From positions 1 through 64,000 of the forward strand of contig DATGIL010000098.1 of NCBI GenBank assembly GCA_035295745.1: a stretch of 64,000 nt of DNA, given 5' to 3'. Source of the stretch: JAIQFL01 sp035295745 (GTDB taxonomy: Bacteria > Acidobacteriota > Terriglobia > Bryobacterales > Bryobacteraceae). Shown here piece after piece: positions 8,200 through 17,402 of the stretch; within the stretch, counting starts at the first letter, position 1, and each line of letters opens with the position of its first letter. The notes under the pieces are model-generated. The model ran no database searches, had not been told where the DNA came from, and saw nothing but the letters and a program-made list of their open reading frames with translations. The position numbers and the translations under genes were made by a program.

Positions 8200-9210
8200 A
8201 TGAAGGCATGCATTCTGAAGGCGCCCGGGCTGGTCGAGACTGGCCCGTTGCAAGTCGCGGATGTGGCGAAACCGGTCCCGGAAGCGGGCCAGATACTGAT
8301 TCGCGTGAACGCCTGCGGGGTGTGCCGTACGGACCTGCATGTAGTGGAAGGTGAACTGGAGCCGCGAAAGTCGCCAGTCATACCGGGACACCAAGTGGTC
8401 GGCGTGGTGGAAGAAACGGGGCCCGGAGCATCGCGCTTCACGCCGGGGAGGCGCGTGGGTGTTCCGTGGCTGCACTGGACGTGCGGCGTCTGCGAATACT
8501 GCCGGTCCGGGCGCGAAAACCTGTGCGAGAGGGCCGAATTCACCGGCTGGACGCGCGATGGCGGGTATGCGGAGTACCTGGTCGCGCCGCAGGACTTCGT
8601 CTACGAGCTGCCCCCACAGTTCGAAGACCTGCACGTCGCACCGCTTTTGTGCGCCGGCATCATCGGCTTTCGCACTCTGCGGCTGTCAGGCGTGGAACCG
8701 GGAGGGCGGCTCGGGATCTACGGCTTCGGGGCGGCGGCGCACATCGCGATTCAAGTAGCGAGGCACTGGGGCATGCAAGTTTACGCCATCTCCCGAGACC
8801 CGCATCACCGGCAACTGGCTCTCGATCTGGGCGCCGAATGGGCTGGCGGGTCCTCCGACGATCCACCGCAGAAGCTGGATGGCGCGCTAATCTTCGCGCC
8901 GGCGGGGGAACTGGTGATCGCCGCATTGCGAACGCTGAAACGAGGCGGCACCGTCTCGATCGGCGGAATTCACATGACACCGATTCCGCCGCTCGACTAC
9001 GACTTGCTCTATCACGAACGCGTGGTGCGAAGCGTCGCCAATAATACGCGGCGCGACGGTGAAGATTTTCTGAAGATTGCGGCCGAGATTCCGATTCGTA
9101 CCGAAGTGCGGCTGTTCGGTCTGGAAGAAGCCAACGAGGCGTTGCAGGCCGTCAAGCGGAATCAGGTTCGCGGGGCCGCCGTGCTCCAAGTGAACGCAGG
9201 GACTCAATGA
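8200..9210 (+). CDS. Zinc-dependent medium-chain alcohol dehydrogenase
   Basis: The 336-residue protein has the medium-chain dehydrogenase layout. The catalytic domain carries the zinc ligand in NACGVCRTDLHV, a GHQVVG motif (the common GHE has Gln here) and the structural-zinc cysteine cluster CGVCEYCRSGRENLC; the NAD(P)-binding fold begins at LGIYGFGAAAH. It should oxidise alcohols or reduce aldehydes in the cytoplasm. The mix of GHQ and a complete four-cysteine lobe matches the AdhA-like subgroup. The substrate is not readable. It stands alone, divergent from a small membrane protein. Confidence 0.9.
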   Translation: MKACILKAPGLVETGPLQVADVAKPVPEAGQILIRVNACGVCRTDLHVVEGELEPRKSPVIPGHQVVGVVEETGPGASRFTPGRRVGVPWLHWTCGVCEYCRSGRENLCERAEFTGWTRDGGYAEYLVAPQDFVYELPPQFEDLHVAPLLCAGIIGFRTLRLSGVEPGGRLGIYGFGAAAHIAIQVARHWGMQVYAISRDPHHRQLALDLGAEWAGGSSDDPPQKLDGALIFAPAGELVIAALRTLKRGGTVSIGGIHMTPIPPLDYDLLYHERVVRSVANNTRRDGEDFLKIAAEIPIRTEVRLFGLEEANEALQAVKRNQVRGAAVLQVNAGTQ

Positions 9211-9278
9211 CGGGCGGCCCAAACGAGTTCTGATTGGATTACGAACCGCGAGCCGAGGCGTTGAAAGCCTGGCCGCTG

Positions 9279-9575
9279 CTACTTCTTCTCGGGCGTACCC
9301 GTGATGAAGACCTTTTCGTTGGGATGGATGAGCTTCAGACGGCTGCGGATCTCCAGTTCCTGCTCTGAGGCGTTCTCGTCGAGGCGCCGGATGCGCTCAC
9401 GCTTCCGCTCGATTTCCTTATCCAGATCGGCGTTGCGCTTTTCCATTTCGTGAATCTGCGTCTGCTTTTCGAATAGCGCATGAACGCCCTTGGGACCACG
9501 CAAGGTCACGAAGGCATAGCCGGAAACGGTGAAGAATGCAATCAGGTAAGCGTAGCGGCCGATGGAGACTTTCAT
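9279..9575 (-). CDS. FtsB/DivIC-like septum formation initiator family protein
   Basis: This 98-residue protein has a short cytoplasmic start, one membrane helix (about residues 8-24) and a long charged heptad-like coiled coil (about 33-75), the architecture of FtsB/DivIC proteins that bridge the FtsQ-FtsL subcomplex in the divisome. Length fits the family. It lacks the usual eno neighbour, so assignment rests on topology and coiled-coil pattern. It is divergent from cutA, with a 62-bp AT-rich gap. Confidence 0.7.
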   Translation of the reverse strand: MKVSIGRYAYLIAFFTVSGYAFVTLRGPKGVHALFEKQTQIHEMEKRNADLDKEIERKRERIRRLDENASEQELEIRSRLKLIHPNEKVFITGTPEKK

Positions 9576-9637
9576 AGTACGGGGGGCCTGGAAGATAATA
9601 TTAACATTGCTTTCCCGCTCATTGGACTATTTTTTTG

Positions 9638-9973
9638 ATGACCAACAAGATTGTAATACTCAGCACCTGCTCCACAGAGGTCGAAGCGGAGCAGCTTGCG
9701 AAAGTGCTGGTTGAGGCCCGTTTGGCTGCCTGCGTCAGCGTGATTCCCCGAGTGCGGAGTTTTTATCACTGGAAGGGAGAAATCGAAGCGGCGGACGAGT
9801 GTTTGCTGCTGATCAAGTCGTCGCGAGAGCTGTTCGACGCGGTGCGGGTGAGGCTGGAGTCGGCGCATTCTTATGAAACACCTGAAGTGTTGGCGCTGCC
9901 CGTCGTAGACGGAGCGCCGAACTACATGAACTGGCTGACTGCAAACCTGTCTGTGACTAAAGAGGATGAGTGA
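9638..9973 (+). CDS. cutA: CutA1 divalent-cation tolerance protein
   Basis: The 111-residue product has the features of the trimeric CutA1 family: an N-terminal ferredoxin-like strand with LSTCSTEVEAE, the LVEARLAACVSV motif, FYHWKGEIE, and a YETPEVLALPV motif close to the C-terminus. It is a cytoplasmic protein linked to copper and other divalent-metal tolerance, though its molecular role is debated. ATG 9638 is preferred over the preceding in-frame TTG. Its stop is immediately followed by the GTG of the HAD phosphatase gene, so the two are translationally coupled. Confidence 0.9.
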   Translation: MTNKIVILSTCSTEVEAEQLAKVLVEARLAACVSVIPRVRSFYHWKGEIEAADECLLLIKSSRELFDAVRVRLESAHSYETPEVLALPVVDGAPNYMNWLTANLSVTKEDE

Positions 9974-10666
9974 GTGTCCGATAAGTTACAATCAGAGCGG
10001 GCGTTTCTCGCACCAGGTCTTTGTCTGATCTTCGATATGGATGGGGTCATCATCGATTCGAATCCTGTGCATCGCCAGGCTTGGGCGGCTTTCAACGGGC
10101 GCTTCGGCTTGGAGACCACCGAAGAGATGCAGCAGTTTATGTACGGCAAGCGCAATGATCAGATCGTGCGGGGTTTCTTCGGCGACACACTCACGGCGGC
10201 CGAGGTAACTATTCGCGGGGCCGCGAAAGAAGAACTTTATCGGGAAATGGTAGGCGACCGGATGGAAGAGATTCTGGTCCCTGGCATACGGGAGTTTCTG
10301 GAAGCCTATCCCGAAGTGCCCAAAGCCGTGGCAACGAACGGCGAGCCGGCGAATGCGGATTTCGTGCTCGACCGGGCCTCCCTGCGATCTTGTTTTCAAG
10401 TGGTGGTCAGCGGGGACCAGGTACACCACCCCAAACCCCATCCGGAGATCTATTTGCGCGCGGCGGAATTGCTAGGCGCCGAACCCTCCAACTGCATCGT
10501 GTTCGAGGACTCGCTGTCGGGAGTCGAAGCGGCTCGTGCGGCAGCCATGAAGATAGTGCTAGTGCGTACTACTCATGAGAACTTGCCCGGAGCCAGTCTT
10601 TGCATTGATAATTTTGAGAGCGGAGAGCTAAGGCGATGGTTGGCAGACCAAGGCCGGGGTGTGTGA
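9974..10666 (+). CDS. HAD-superfamily phosphatase, beta-phosphoglucomutase-like
   Basis: The 230-residue protein shows the HAD motifs in order: FDMDGVIIDSNPVH with the nucleophile Asp and the acid/base Asp, AVATNG as motif II, KPHPEIYLRAAELLG around the motif III Lys, and IVFEDSLSGVEAA as motif IV. The helical cap between motifs I and II matches subclass IA. Likely substrates are sugar phosphates. It begins with GTG directly after the cutA stop and ends in a TGATG overlap with the next gene, so three genes form one unit. Confidence 0.9.
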   Translation: MSDKLQSERAFLAPGLCLIFDMDGVIIDSNPVHRQAWAAFNGRFGLETTEEMQQFMYGKRNDQIVRGFFGDTLTAAEVTIRGAAKEELYREMVGDRMEEILVPGIREFLEAYPEVPKAVATNGEPANADFVLDRASLRSCFQVVVSGDQVHHPKPHPEIYLRAAELLGAEPSNCIVFEDSLSGVEAARAAAMKIVLVRTTHENLPGASLCIDNFESGELRRWLADQGRGV

Positions 10667-13026
10667 TGCAGCTCGGACGATCGGCTAAGGGGCTGGTCGT
10701 ACTACTGCTATGCCTCCCTTTGGGTGCACAGCTGAGGCTCCAGGATGTCAACGTCCGCATTCCCGCCGGCACTTTCGCTCCCGCGCATCTCAATGAAAAG
10801 CTTAGAGTTACTGGCGTTGCAAACGCTCCCCCGTTTCACTTTCCCGCCTACAGCCTGCTCAGTATCGAGTCCGGCGATGCCGGCGCCGTCATTCGCGTTG
10901 CGGACCCCAGCATCAGTCTCGACAAATTCCAGCCGGGTGACGAAGTCCAGGTGGAGGGGACGATCCGAGAATTTGCCGGAATGGCGGTGATCGAGCCGAC
11001 CAAGGTCGACACGATTGGCCGGAAAGCCGTTCCCACGCCGCTCGATCTGACCGTTGAGGAGTTGCAGGGAACCCGCTATCTGGGGCGCCTGGTTCGCACC
11101 GAGCTTCGGGTCTCCGGTCATGGGGACAATGCGGCGGGCGTCTATCTCGACATCGAGGGGCGCGATCTGTATCGGATTTTTGCGCCTCGTTCCCAGTCTC
11201 GCGCCCCCAGTTTCTCCGCATACGCCAGTGGCGACACTGTCCAAGTCACGGGAATCGCGTACCAATTCTGCCAGGTACCGCCCTTCAACCGTTACTACCA
11301 GGTACTGGTGAATAGTCCAGACAACGTGTCGCGCCGGGATCGAGGCCTGCCTCCGCTGGCTTTGGCAGGTGCGATGTTGGTCACGCTAATGATCGGCTTC
11401 TTCCTGTGGAGCCGCGAACGGCGGATGCGGAACCAACGGGAGACACTCCGGAGAACGTATGAATTGGGCGAGCAGATCCTGGGAGCCTCATCGGTCCAAT
11501 CGATTCTGAAGACCATCTCCACCTCGCTGCCTTCCATTCTTGGCGTGACCCGCGTCCACTTGTACACCTACAATCGGGGCGGCAGAACTCTGGACGAAGT
11601 CGCGGAAGAGAATGCGCCACAGGCCTCGATTTCGCTCTCCACTCCCCCTGGCGGCAAGCAGGCTGGCGCAGTGGCGTGTTTCCATTACCGCACCCTGCTG
11701 GTGATTCCCGACATCGACCGTAGCCCGTTCCCTCTGACGCCGGACGATCGGGAGACTCCGCCGCGTTCGTTGCTCTTCGTCCCAATGTTTGCGCAGGGCG
11801 AAGTGATGGGCGTTCTGGAGTTGGATCAGGACAATCGAGTGCGCGATTTTTCGTCGGGTGAGCAGGAACTGGCCCAGCACCTGGGGAATCAGATTGGAGT
11901 CGCGATCCGCCTGCTTGACCAGCGCTCGGTGCAGGAGCAACTGTTTCGCACCGAGAAACTGGCTGCGGTGGGCCGCCTGATTTCGGGTGTGGTCAACGAG
12001 CTGCAGATGCCGCTCAATTCGATTTCGGAACTGGCCACGCGCGCGGTGGAGCGAACACGCAGCACGGTGGCGGAACGCGAAGTGGCGGCGATAGCCGCCG
12101 AGGCCAAAAAGGCTGCCGCCATGGTGGCACGCCTGGTTTCTTTTGCCGCCGCGGAACAGGGCGAGGCCCGCCCGGTTTCGATCAGTGCTCTGCTGAAGAC
12201 CCTGATCGAATTTCGCGAGGGCGACTGGAAAGCATCGGGTATCCGCGTCCGCGACTTGACGACGCGCGAGGCGATGGTAGTGCTCGGTTCGCAAGGGCAG
12301 TTGGAGCAGGTATTCCTGAATCTGTTCGTGCATGCCGAACAGTCACTGGCTGATTCACAGCAGAAAGTGATTACCATCCGGACGAGCGTCCTCGCCAAGC
12401 GGTTGCTGGTCGAGATTGTGTTCACAGCGCCGCCGGAATCGCGCAAGCCCGAAGAGACCGCCGCGGTGCTCGGTGTTACTCGCAGTGTGATCGCCGGGCA
12501 TGGCGGAGAAGTGAGGCTGATCGAGAAGAGCAACTCCGACCCGCGTTTCGAAATAGAGTTGCCGGTCACGGCCAAGGAACGCAGTGGATCGAGTACCCTG
12601 GTAACCACCTCGGCAAACGGGCGGCAGCTTGAAGTGACGCGCCGCATGACCGCGCTCGTGATCGAACCGGACGACGCCGCTCAGCGGCAGGTTCTGGCAC
12701 TCCTCTCCACCCGCGGTTTCCGCGTGGTTCCGGTCAACAACTCCGACACCGGCCTCGAGATGGCGCAGCGGGTTCGATTCGACGCGGCGTTCTGCTCGGT
12801 GCATGCGCCGGGTTTGAATTGGGTCGAGCTGTCCGAGCGAATGCAGTCCCGAGTCGGCGCCTTCGTCCTGCTTTCGGACGGATACGACTCCGAACTCTGT
12901 GCGGACTTCGAAGACGACGAACGATTCGTGCTGGCGAAACCCGTGCAGGAGCAGGACCTCGAACGCGTTCTCCGCTGGCTCGAGCCCACCGTCCCCGGGG
13001 TTGGCATAAAGCACGGTGCGGCGTAG
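10666..13026 (+). CDS. Degenerate hybrid histidine-kinase-like sensor protein
   Basis: This 786-residue protein has a signal-like N-terminus, a periplasmic beta-rich region (to about 235), one membrane helix (LALAGAMLVTLMIGFF), a GAF domain (about 265-415), then regions aligning with HisKA, HATPase and receiver domains. Key residues are missing. The HisKA H-box reads VVNELQMPLNSISELA without the phospho-accepting His; the ATPase N-box is LNLFVHAEQSL with His for the essential Asn and no DxGxG follows; the receiver keeps EPDD and the KP lysine but has Ser where the phospho-accepting Asp should be. It therefore probably signals by binding, not phosphotransfer. ATG 10666 overlaps the HAD gene stop. 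Confidence 0.8.
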   Translation: MQLGRSAKGLVVLLLCLPLGAQLRLQDVNVRIPAGTFAPAHLNEKLRVTGVANAPPFHFPAYSLLSIESGDAGAVIRVADPSISLDKFQPGDEVQVEGTIREFAGMAVIEPTKVDTIGRKAVPTPLDLTVEELQGTRYLGRLVRTELRVSGHGDNAAGVYLDIEGRDLYRIFAPRSQSRAPSFSAYASGDTVQVTGIAYQFCQVPPFNRYYQVLVNSPDNVSRRDRGLPPLALAGAMLVTLMIGFFLWSRERRMRNQRETLRRTYELGEQILGASSVQSILKTISTSLPSILGVTRVHLYTYNRGGRTLDEVAEENAPQASISLSTPPGGKQAGAVACFHYRTLLVIPDIDRSPFPLTPDDRETPPRSLLFVPMFAQGEVMGVLELDQDNRVRDFSSGEQELAQHLGNQIGVAIRLLDQRSVQEQLFRTEKLAAVGRLISGVVNELQMPLNSISELATRAVERTRSTVAEREVAAIAAEAKKAAAMVARLVSFAAAEQGEARPVSISALLKTLIEFREGDWKASGIRVRDLTTREAMVVLGSQGQLEQVFLNLFVHAEQSLADSQQKVITIRTSVLAKRLLVEIVFTAPPESRKPEETAAVLGVTRSVIAGHGGEVRLIEKSNSDPRFEIELPVTAKERSGSSTLVTTSANGRQLEVTRRMTALVIEPDDAAQRQVLALLSTRGFRVVPVNNSDTGLEMAQRVRFDAAFCSVHAPGLNWVELSERMQSRVGAFVLLSDGYDSELCADFEDDERFVLAKPVQEQDLERVLRWLEPTVPGVGIKHGAA

Positions 13027-13045
13027 AGGCCGTACATTTCTATTT

Positions 13046-13470
13046 TTAAGGGCCGATCGATAATCTGCCGCGCTTCTGTCCGGGAAGCTCCCTGGCTGAT
13101 TTTTTCCTGGCGGCTCTCCACATCAGATCGAGTCGGCACGCAAGCGGGCCAAGAACGGCCAGAGTGCTGCGGACGGCGCCCAAGAATCTGCCCGATTTGA
13201 TCTGGCTGGCGGGAGCCGGCTGAACGATCCCCAATGCGATTGCGAATCGATCGGGAGTGGTCACATAACGCAGGCCGCCGAATTCGAACTTCACCTTGGC
13301 CAGGATTCCAGCATTGTCCTGCAGTGAAACGCAGTAGAGGGCCGCTTGGAAGGGCACGGTGATCGGCGTGCCTTTAAACTGTTCGTTGTCCCACGCTTGG
13401 AATCGTTGAACCGATCTCCAAAAGTTTCGGCCGGGAACGGTTTCGTAAGACCGGGATGTCAAGTTTCTGT
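13046..13470 (-). pseudogene. Possible remnant reading frame
   Basis: Downstream of the TonB receptor an open frame ends at 13046. Its reading from about 13470 has protein-like composition (for example GGLRYVTTPDRFAIALG), but there is no ATG or GTG with a ribosome site at a sensible place; the only upstream ATG lies inside the receptor gene in another frame. It may be the decayed tail of a gene or chance coding. I recognise no family. Confidence 0.25.
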
Positions 13471-13523
13471 GGAGTAGTGCGGGAGGGAGAAGATTATTCT
13501 CACCAAAATGACCGCTAAGCAGG

Positions 13524-13556
13524 TCCGGCGCGGTGCTGCGGAAACACCGCGCCGGA
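13524..13556. terminator. Strong hairpin after the TonB receptor gene
   Basis: A perfect 12-bp stem (TCCGGCGCGGTG with its complement) and a 9-nt loop lie 27 bp beyond the receptor stop. On the plus strand the stem is followed by ATTTTG, on the minus strand by no T-run, so it may serve as a factor-aided terminator for the receptor or as a boundary between convergent units. Confidence 0.5.
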
Positions 13557-13583
13557 TTTTGAGGATCAACTGTTCGAACCTGA

Positions 13584-16500
13584 TCAGAATACCAATCGTG
13601 CGCCCAACTGAAGGGTGCGTGGGCGATTGGCCTGCGACGTGATGAGGCCGAAGCTGGCATTGGTCGCCTGCGTGTTCGGAGCAGCGAATGACGGACGATT
13701 CAGAACGTTGAACGCCTCGAAGCGGAGTTGCAGGTACTTGCCTTCCGCGAAGGTGATGCGTTTCAGCAAGGACGGCGACCATTCGTTGATTCCATCCTGG
13801 CGGATGTTGGGGAAGGTCGTTGAGAACGTGCGGATGTGGTAGGCAAACGCCTGGGTGCTATTGGTAGCGAAGAGCGATGTATTGAAGGCAGGAATTCCCT
13901 GCCCCGAAGCCGTGACGCCCGCCTGGCGCGGATCGACTTTGATCGAATTGGCGCCGCCGAAGTACACGTAATCGCCAGGAGTGGTAGTGCTGCCGTTCAT
14001 CCAGACCACCGGCGCGCCGATTTGATACAGATAGACGCTGCTGATGTTCCAGCCTCCGGCAATCGCGTTGAGGATGCGGGAATGGGGATCGAACTTCTTG
14101 CCCGCGCCGACGGGTAGTTCGTAAGTCATCGCCAGGACGAAGCGGTGCGGGTGGTCGATCGGCGACACCCGTTTCTCCGGGCGTGGATCGGTGTCATTGA
14201 GCCAGCTCAGCTCTTCGATCAGCCGCGAGTAAATGTAATTGCCGATCACCGTGAGACCCGTCGCGAACCTTCGCTGGATGCGGAGGTTCAGGCTCTCGAA
14301 GTAGGAACTGCCCACGGTGAGGTTCTGTTCGATTACCCCGGTGCTGCCGCTCCAAGCGCCGCTCCCGTAGCCCACCGGATACTGAGGATAGGGAGCGAGC
14401 AGTTGACTGAGCGCCACCGTCGATCCGTTCAAATTGCTGGCGTTGGGAAGCAGGCCGGCGAAGGGATTGGTTACGGTGGCCGTGAGGGAGGTATTGAGGG
14501 CCGCATCGCGGACCGGCAGGGTGCTGAGATACTGGCGCGGAATGCCGTTTAGCTGCGTGACCGTGATCGGCAGATGCACCGCGTGGTTGCCGATGTAGGC
14601 CACTTCGAGCAGGGTATTGTTGCCGAGGGTATGTTGGATATCGAAGTTCCAGCGCAGCGAATAAGGATCCTGCATTTTGGGATCGAGGAAGCTGATGGTC
14701 TGGCCATTGAACGTCGCCAGGCCCGCGGACGATCCTCCTGGCTGCACGAACTGGGTGGGGAAGGGATTGCTGAGCGTGTTTGCGATATTGATGAAGTTGT
14801 TATTGGTCGCCACGAATTGCGTGCTCTGGCTGAATCCTTCCTGGGTTTGAATCGGGTTGGTGGAGTATGCGCCAGTCGCGCTCAAGCTGGCAATCGTGAG
14901 CGGATTGACGAACATTCCGAAGCCGGCGCGAAACACGGTCTTCCCGTGAAGCGCTTCGGGGCTCCAGGAGAGCCCGGCTCGCGGGCTGAACAAGTGAGAC
15001 GTGTTTTGATAGACACCTGTATTGCCGGGCGTGGCAAAGGTGAGACCGCCGGGAACCTGGAAACTGCCCACGGGGATCTGCGGAACCGGCGCCTTGGCAT
15101 AAGCGGCGATGGCCTGCGGCGCGATCGGGTTCGGCGTGGTGTTGTCGAAGCCGTTCACGGTGCGTGCCCATTTCTCGTTGTAAGGCGTGTCGTGATCGTA
15201 GCGAACTCCCAGATTGATGGTGAGGGTGCGCGAAATGCGCCAGTCATCCTGTACGAATCCGGCGTAGTAATGCGAATAGTAGGATGCGCCCGGATTCAGG
15301 TCATACGATCCGCTAGCAGGAAGACCCAGGAGGAAAGAGGCCAAATCCTGACCTTGCACGACTGTGGAAGACGCGCTGTTGGAGGCCCGAACCCAACTGT
15401 TGTTGAACGAGAAGGTGCCTGTCGAGTTTCCGAAGGTAGTCGCGTTGAGGTTGTACTGCCGCAGGTCCGTACCAAACTTGAAGGTGTGGTTGCCCTTGAT
15501 CTTCACCAGATCGGCAAAAAGCTGAAGCGACTGGGAAGGCAGCAGATTGGCGCCGCTCGCGCCAAGGCTCTGGAAGGTGCTCAGGGAAATTACGGGCATC
15601 GCCAGGTGGGAGGAACCCGAAGCCAAATAAGAGGGGAAGCCGAGTTGTGTGGGATCAAAGCCCACGCTGGGCACCTCGTGCGCTTCAAACATGCGCGTGA
15701 AGTTCCCGCGGATGTCCAATACGGCGGTGGGCGCGATGGTGTAAACCTCGTCGAGGGTAGTACCCCAGTTGTTGCGATAGAGCAGCGAGCCCTCGGCCGG
15801 ATTGCTGAAGTAGTTGTTCTTATCCTGAGAGTAACCGGTGCGGCGGATGTCCCAGAAGATGCGGCTGCGCTGGCTCATGTTGTAGTCGACGCGGCCCAAC
15901 TGGTTGTTGTAGGTGTCGTTCGTGGTCGCGTTGCTGAAGTAGTTGTTGACGCCTGTGGGTCCTACTCCGGCAGTGACGTTCGGCTCCGGATAATACTTAA
16001 GATAGTTCAGCGCGACGGGGTTGAGCCGGCTGGTAGGGATCACGTTCCCGGGGAACACCGAGCGCGTGTACGCGGTCGAAGAGGTGGCCACGGCGGTCAA
16101 TGGATCATAGAGCTGATATTGGCTGCCGGCCGCCAGCAGGGCCGAGAAATCGCCGCGCCGCTCAGCGTCTGTAGGCACCGTCAGCAGCGTGGGATTCGGC
16201 TGGCTGTCGGGCAGATTCTCGTACGCAAAGAACCAGAAGAGCTTGTCCTTGCCGTTGAAGACTTTCGGCAGGTAAACCGGACCGCCGGCAGTCACCCCAT
16301 ATTGGTTGAAGTGGGTGACCGCAGCCGGGATGCCGGAGCGATTATTGAGGAAGCTGTTGGCTGTTAAGGTGTTCGGCTGGTTGAACTCCCATAGCGTTCC
16401 ATGCAGCGAGTTGGTCCCCGTCTTCATGATCTGGTTGAGGGTGCCGCCTCCGGTATGGCCGAACGACGCGTCTGCGTCGAACGCCTTGACACGGACTTCC

Positions 16501-17144
16501 TGCACGGCGTCCTGAGGCGGGCTGTACGCCTCGCGGCCGTCCCAGGTGGCGTCCGGAGAGCCATCCAGCAGAAGTTCGCTGGTCTGCTGCGAGGTTCCGC
16601 CAATACTGAGAGCCGCGGGACCGCCGCTGTCGAACGGGTGTACCAAGGTGGGAGTGCCGGTAGCGATTACGCCGATGGCAAGTTGCGCCAGCATCATGGG
16701 CGTGCGCCCGTTGAGCGGCAGTTCCTCCACTTCCTTGGTGGTGATCGCCTGGCCGAGCGTGGCGTTCTCGGTGTTGACCAAGGGAACGTCCCCGGTTACC
16801 TCGACAGACTGGGCAGTAGGTCCGACGGTGAGATGAATATCGAGCACCGGGTGGTCACCAGATCCGAGGTGTATATCCCTCTGGATGAACTCTTTGAAGC
16901 CCTCGAAGGTGGCACTTAGTTCATAGCTGCCGGGCGCCAGGAACGGAAGGGTGTACTGGCCGGCGGAATCGGAGACGGTGTTGGTTTTTGCGCCCGTGCG
17001 CGTTTCGGTGGCGATTACTTTGGCGCCCGCAATACTGGCGCCAGATGGATCGGTGATGGCTCCGCTGATGGTGGCACGAAACTCCTGGCCCATACACACC
17101 GCGGCAAACAGAATTGACGCTGTAGCGACTCGGCTAAACGACAT
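13584..17144 (-). CDS. Oar-like TonB-dependent receptor
   Basis: This 1,186-residue outer-membrane protein starts with a signal peptide, followed by a carboxypeptidase-regulatory-like domain (about residues 22-105, opening with ATISGAITDPSGASI), then a plug-like region (about 120-240) and a long beta-barrel ending in a terminal aromatic residue (GARLVF). That is the architecture of acidobacterial Oar-type receptors, which import large substrates such as glycans or siderophores with TonB energy. ATG 17144 is selected because AGGGAG precedes it and the signal peptide starts there; a further in-frame ATG 14 codons upstream is less likely. The upstream 258 bp contain its promoter but I could not identify an operator. 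Confidence 0.9.
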   Translation of the reverse strand: MSFSRVATASILFAAVCMGQEFRATISGAITDPSGASIAGAKVIATETRTGAKTNTVSDSAGQYTLPFLAPGSYELSATFEGFKEFIQRDIHLGSGDHPVLDIHLTVGPTAQSVEVTGDVPLVNTENATLGQAITTKEVEELPLNGRTPMMLAQLAIGVIATGTPTLVHPFDSGGPAALSIGGTSQQTSELLLDGSPDATWDGREAYSPPQDAVQEVRVKAFDADASFGHTGGGTLNQIMKTGTNSLHGTLWEFNQPNTLTANSFLNNRSGIPAAVTHFNQYGVTAGGPVYLPKVFNGKDKLFWFFAYENLPDSQPNPTLLTVPTDAERRGDFSALLAAGSQYQLYDPLTAVATSSTAYTRSVFPGNVIPTSRLNPVALNYLKYYPEPNVTAGVGPTGVNNYFSNATTNDTYNNQLGRVDYNMSQRSRIFWDIRRTGYSQDKNNYFSNPAEGSLLYRNNWGTTLDEVYTIAPTAVLDIRGNFTRMFEAHEVPSVGFDPTQLGFPSYLASGSSHLAMPVISLSTFQSLGASGANLLPSQSLQLFADLVKIKGNHTFKFGTDLRQYNLNATTFGNSTGTFSFNNSWVRASNSASSTVVQGQDLASFLLGLPASGSYDLNPGASYYSHYYAGFVQDDWRISRTLTINLGVRYDHDTPYNEKWARTVNGFDNTTPNPIAPQAIAAYAKAPVPQIPVGSFQVPGGLTFATPGNTGVYQNTSHLFSPRAGLSWSPEALHGKTVFRAGFGMFVNPLTIASLSATGAYSTNPIQTQEGFSQSTQFVATNNNFINIANTLSNPFPTQFVQPGGSSAGLATFNGQTISFLDPKMQDPYSLRWNFDIQHTLGNNTLLEVAYIGNHAVHLPITVTQLNGIPRQYLSTLPVRDAALNTSLTATVTNPFAGLLPNASNLNGSTVALSQLLAPYPQYPVGYGSGAWSGSTGVIEQNLTVGSSYFESLNLRIQRRFATGLTVIGNYIYSRLIEELSWLNDTDPRPEKRVSPIDHPHRFVLAMTYELPVGAGKKFDPHSRILNAIAGGWNISSVYLYQIGAPVVWMNGSTTTPGDYVYFGGANSIKVDPRQAGVTASGQGIPAFNTSLFATNSTQAFAYHIRTFSTTFPNIRQDGINEWSPSLLKRITFAEGKYLQLRFEAFNVLNRPSFAAPNTQATNASFGLITSQANRPRTLQLGARLVF

Positions 17145-17402
17145 GTCTAAAACTCCCTGAAGCAACTCTCGGCGGGTGCTCCACAAGAAACGTGAGACTC
17201 TTGGTTGAGACCAGGCGGTCCCAACGGAGAAACGTCCACGAACCGCACCGCTGGAAAGTCGCGAGGTACTACCTCTTGACCCAACGGTAAGAGGATTGAG
17301 CGCACTGCGTCAAGCGCCCTTTAGAGAATGGATACTTTAAAAAAACTCAACGTTGGATCGTGAGTCCCCGAGTTGCCCATTGGTCTATTGGAAAACTTGG
17401 CA

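Noticed and set aside
14574..16367. Long plus-strand frame (597 codons) opposite the TonB receptor gene
   Set aside because: Antisense shadow in GC-rich sequence; the receptor on the other strand has clear domains and signal peptide.
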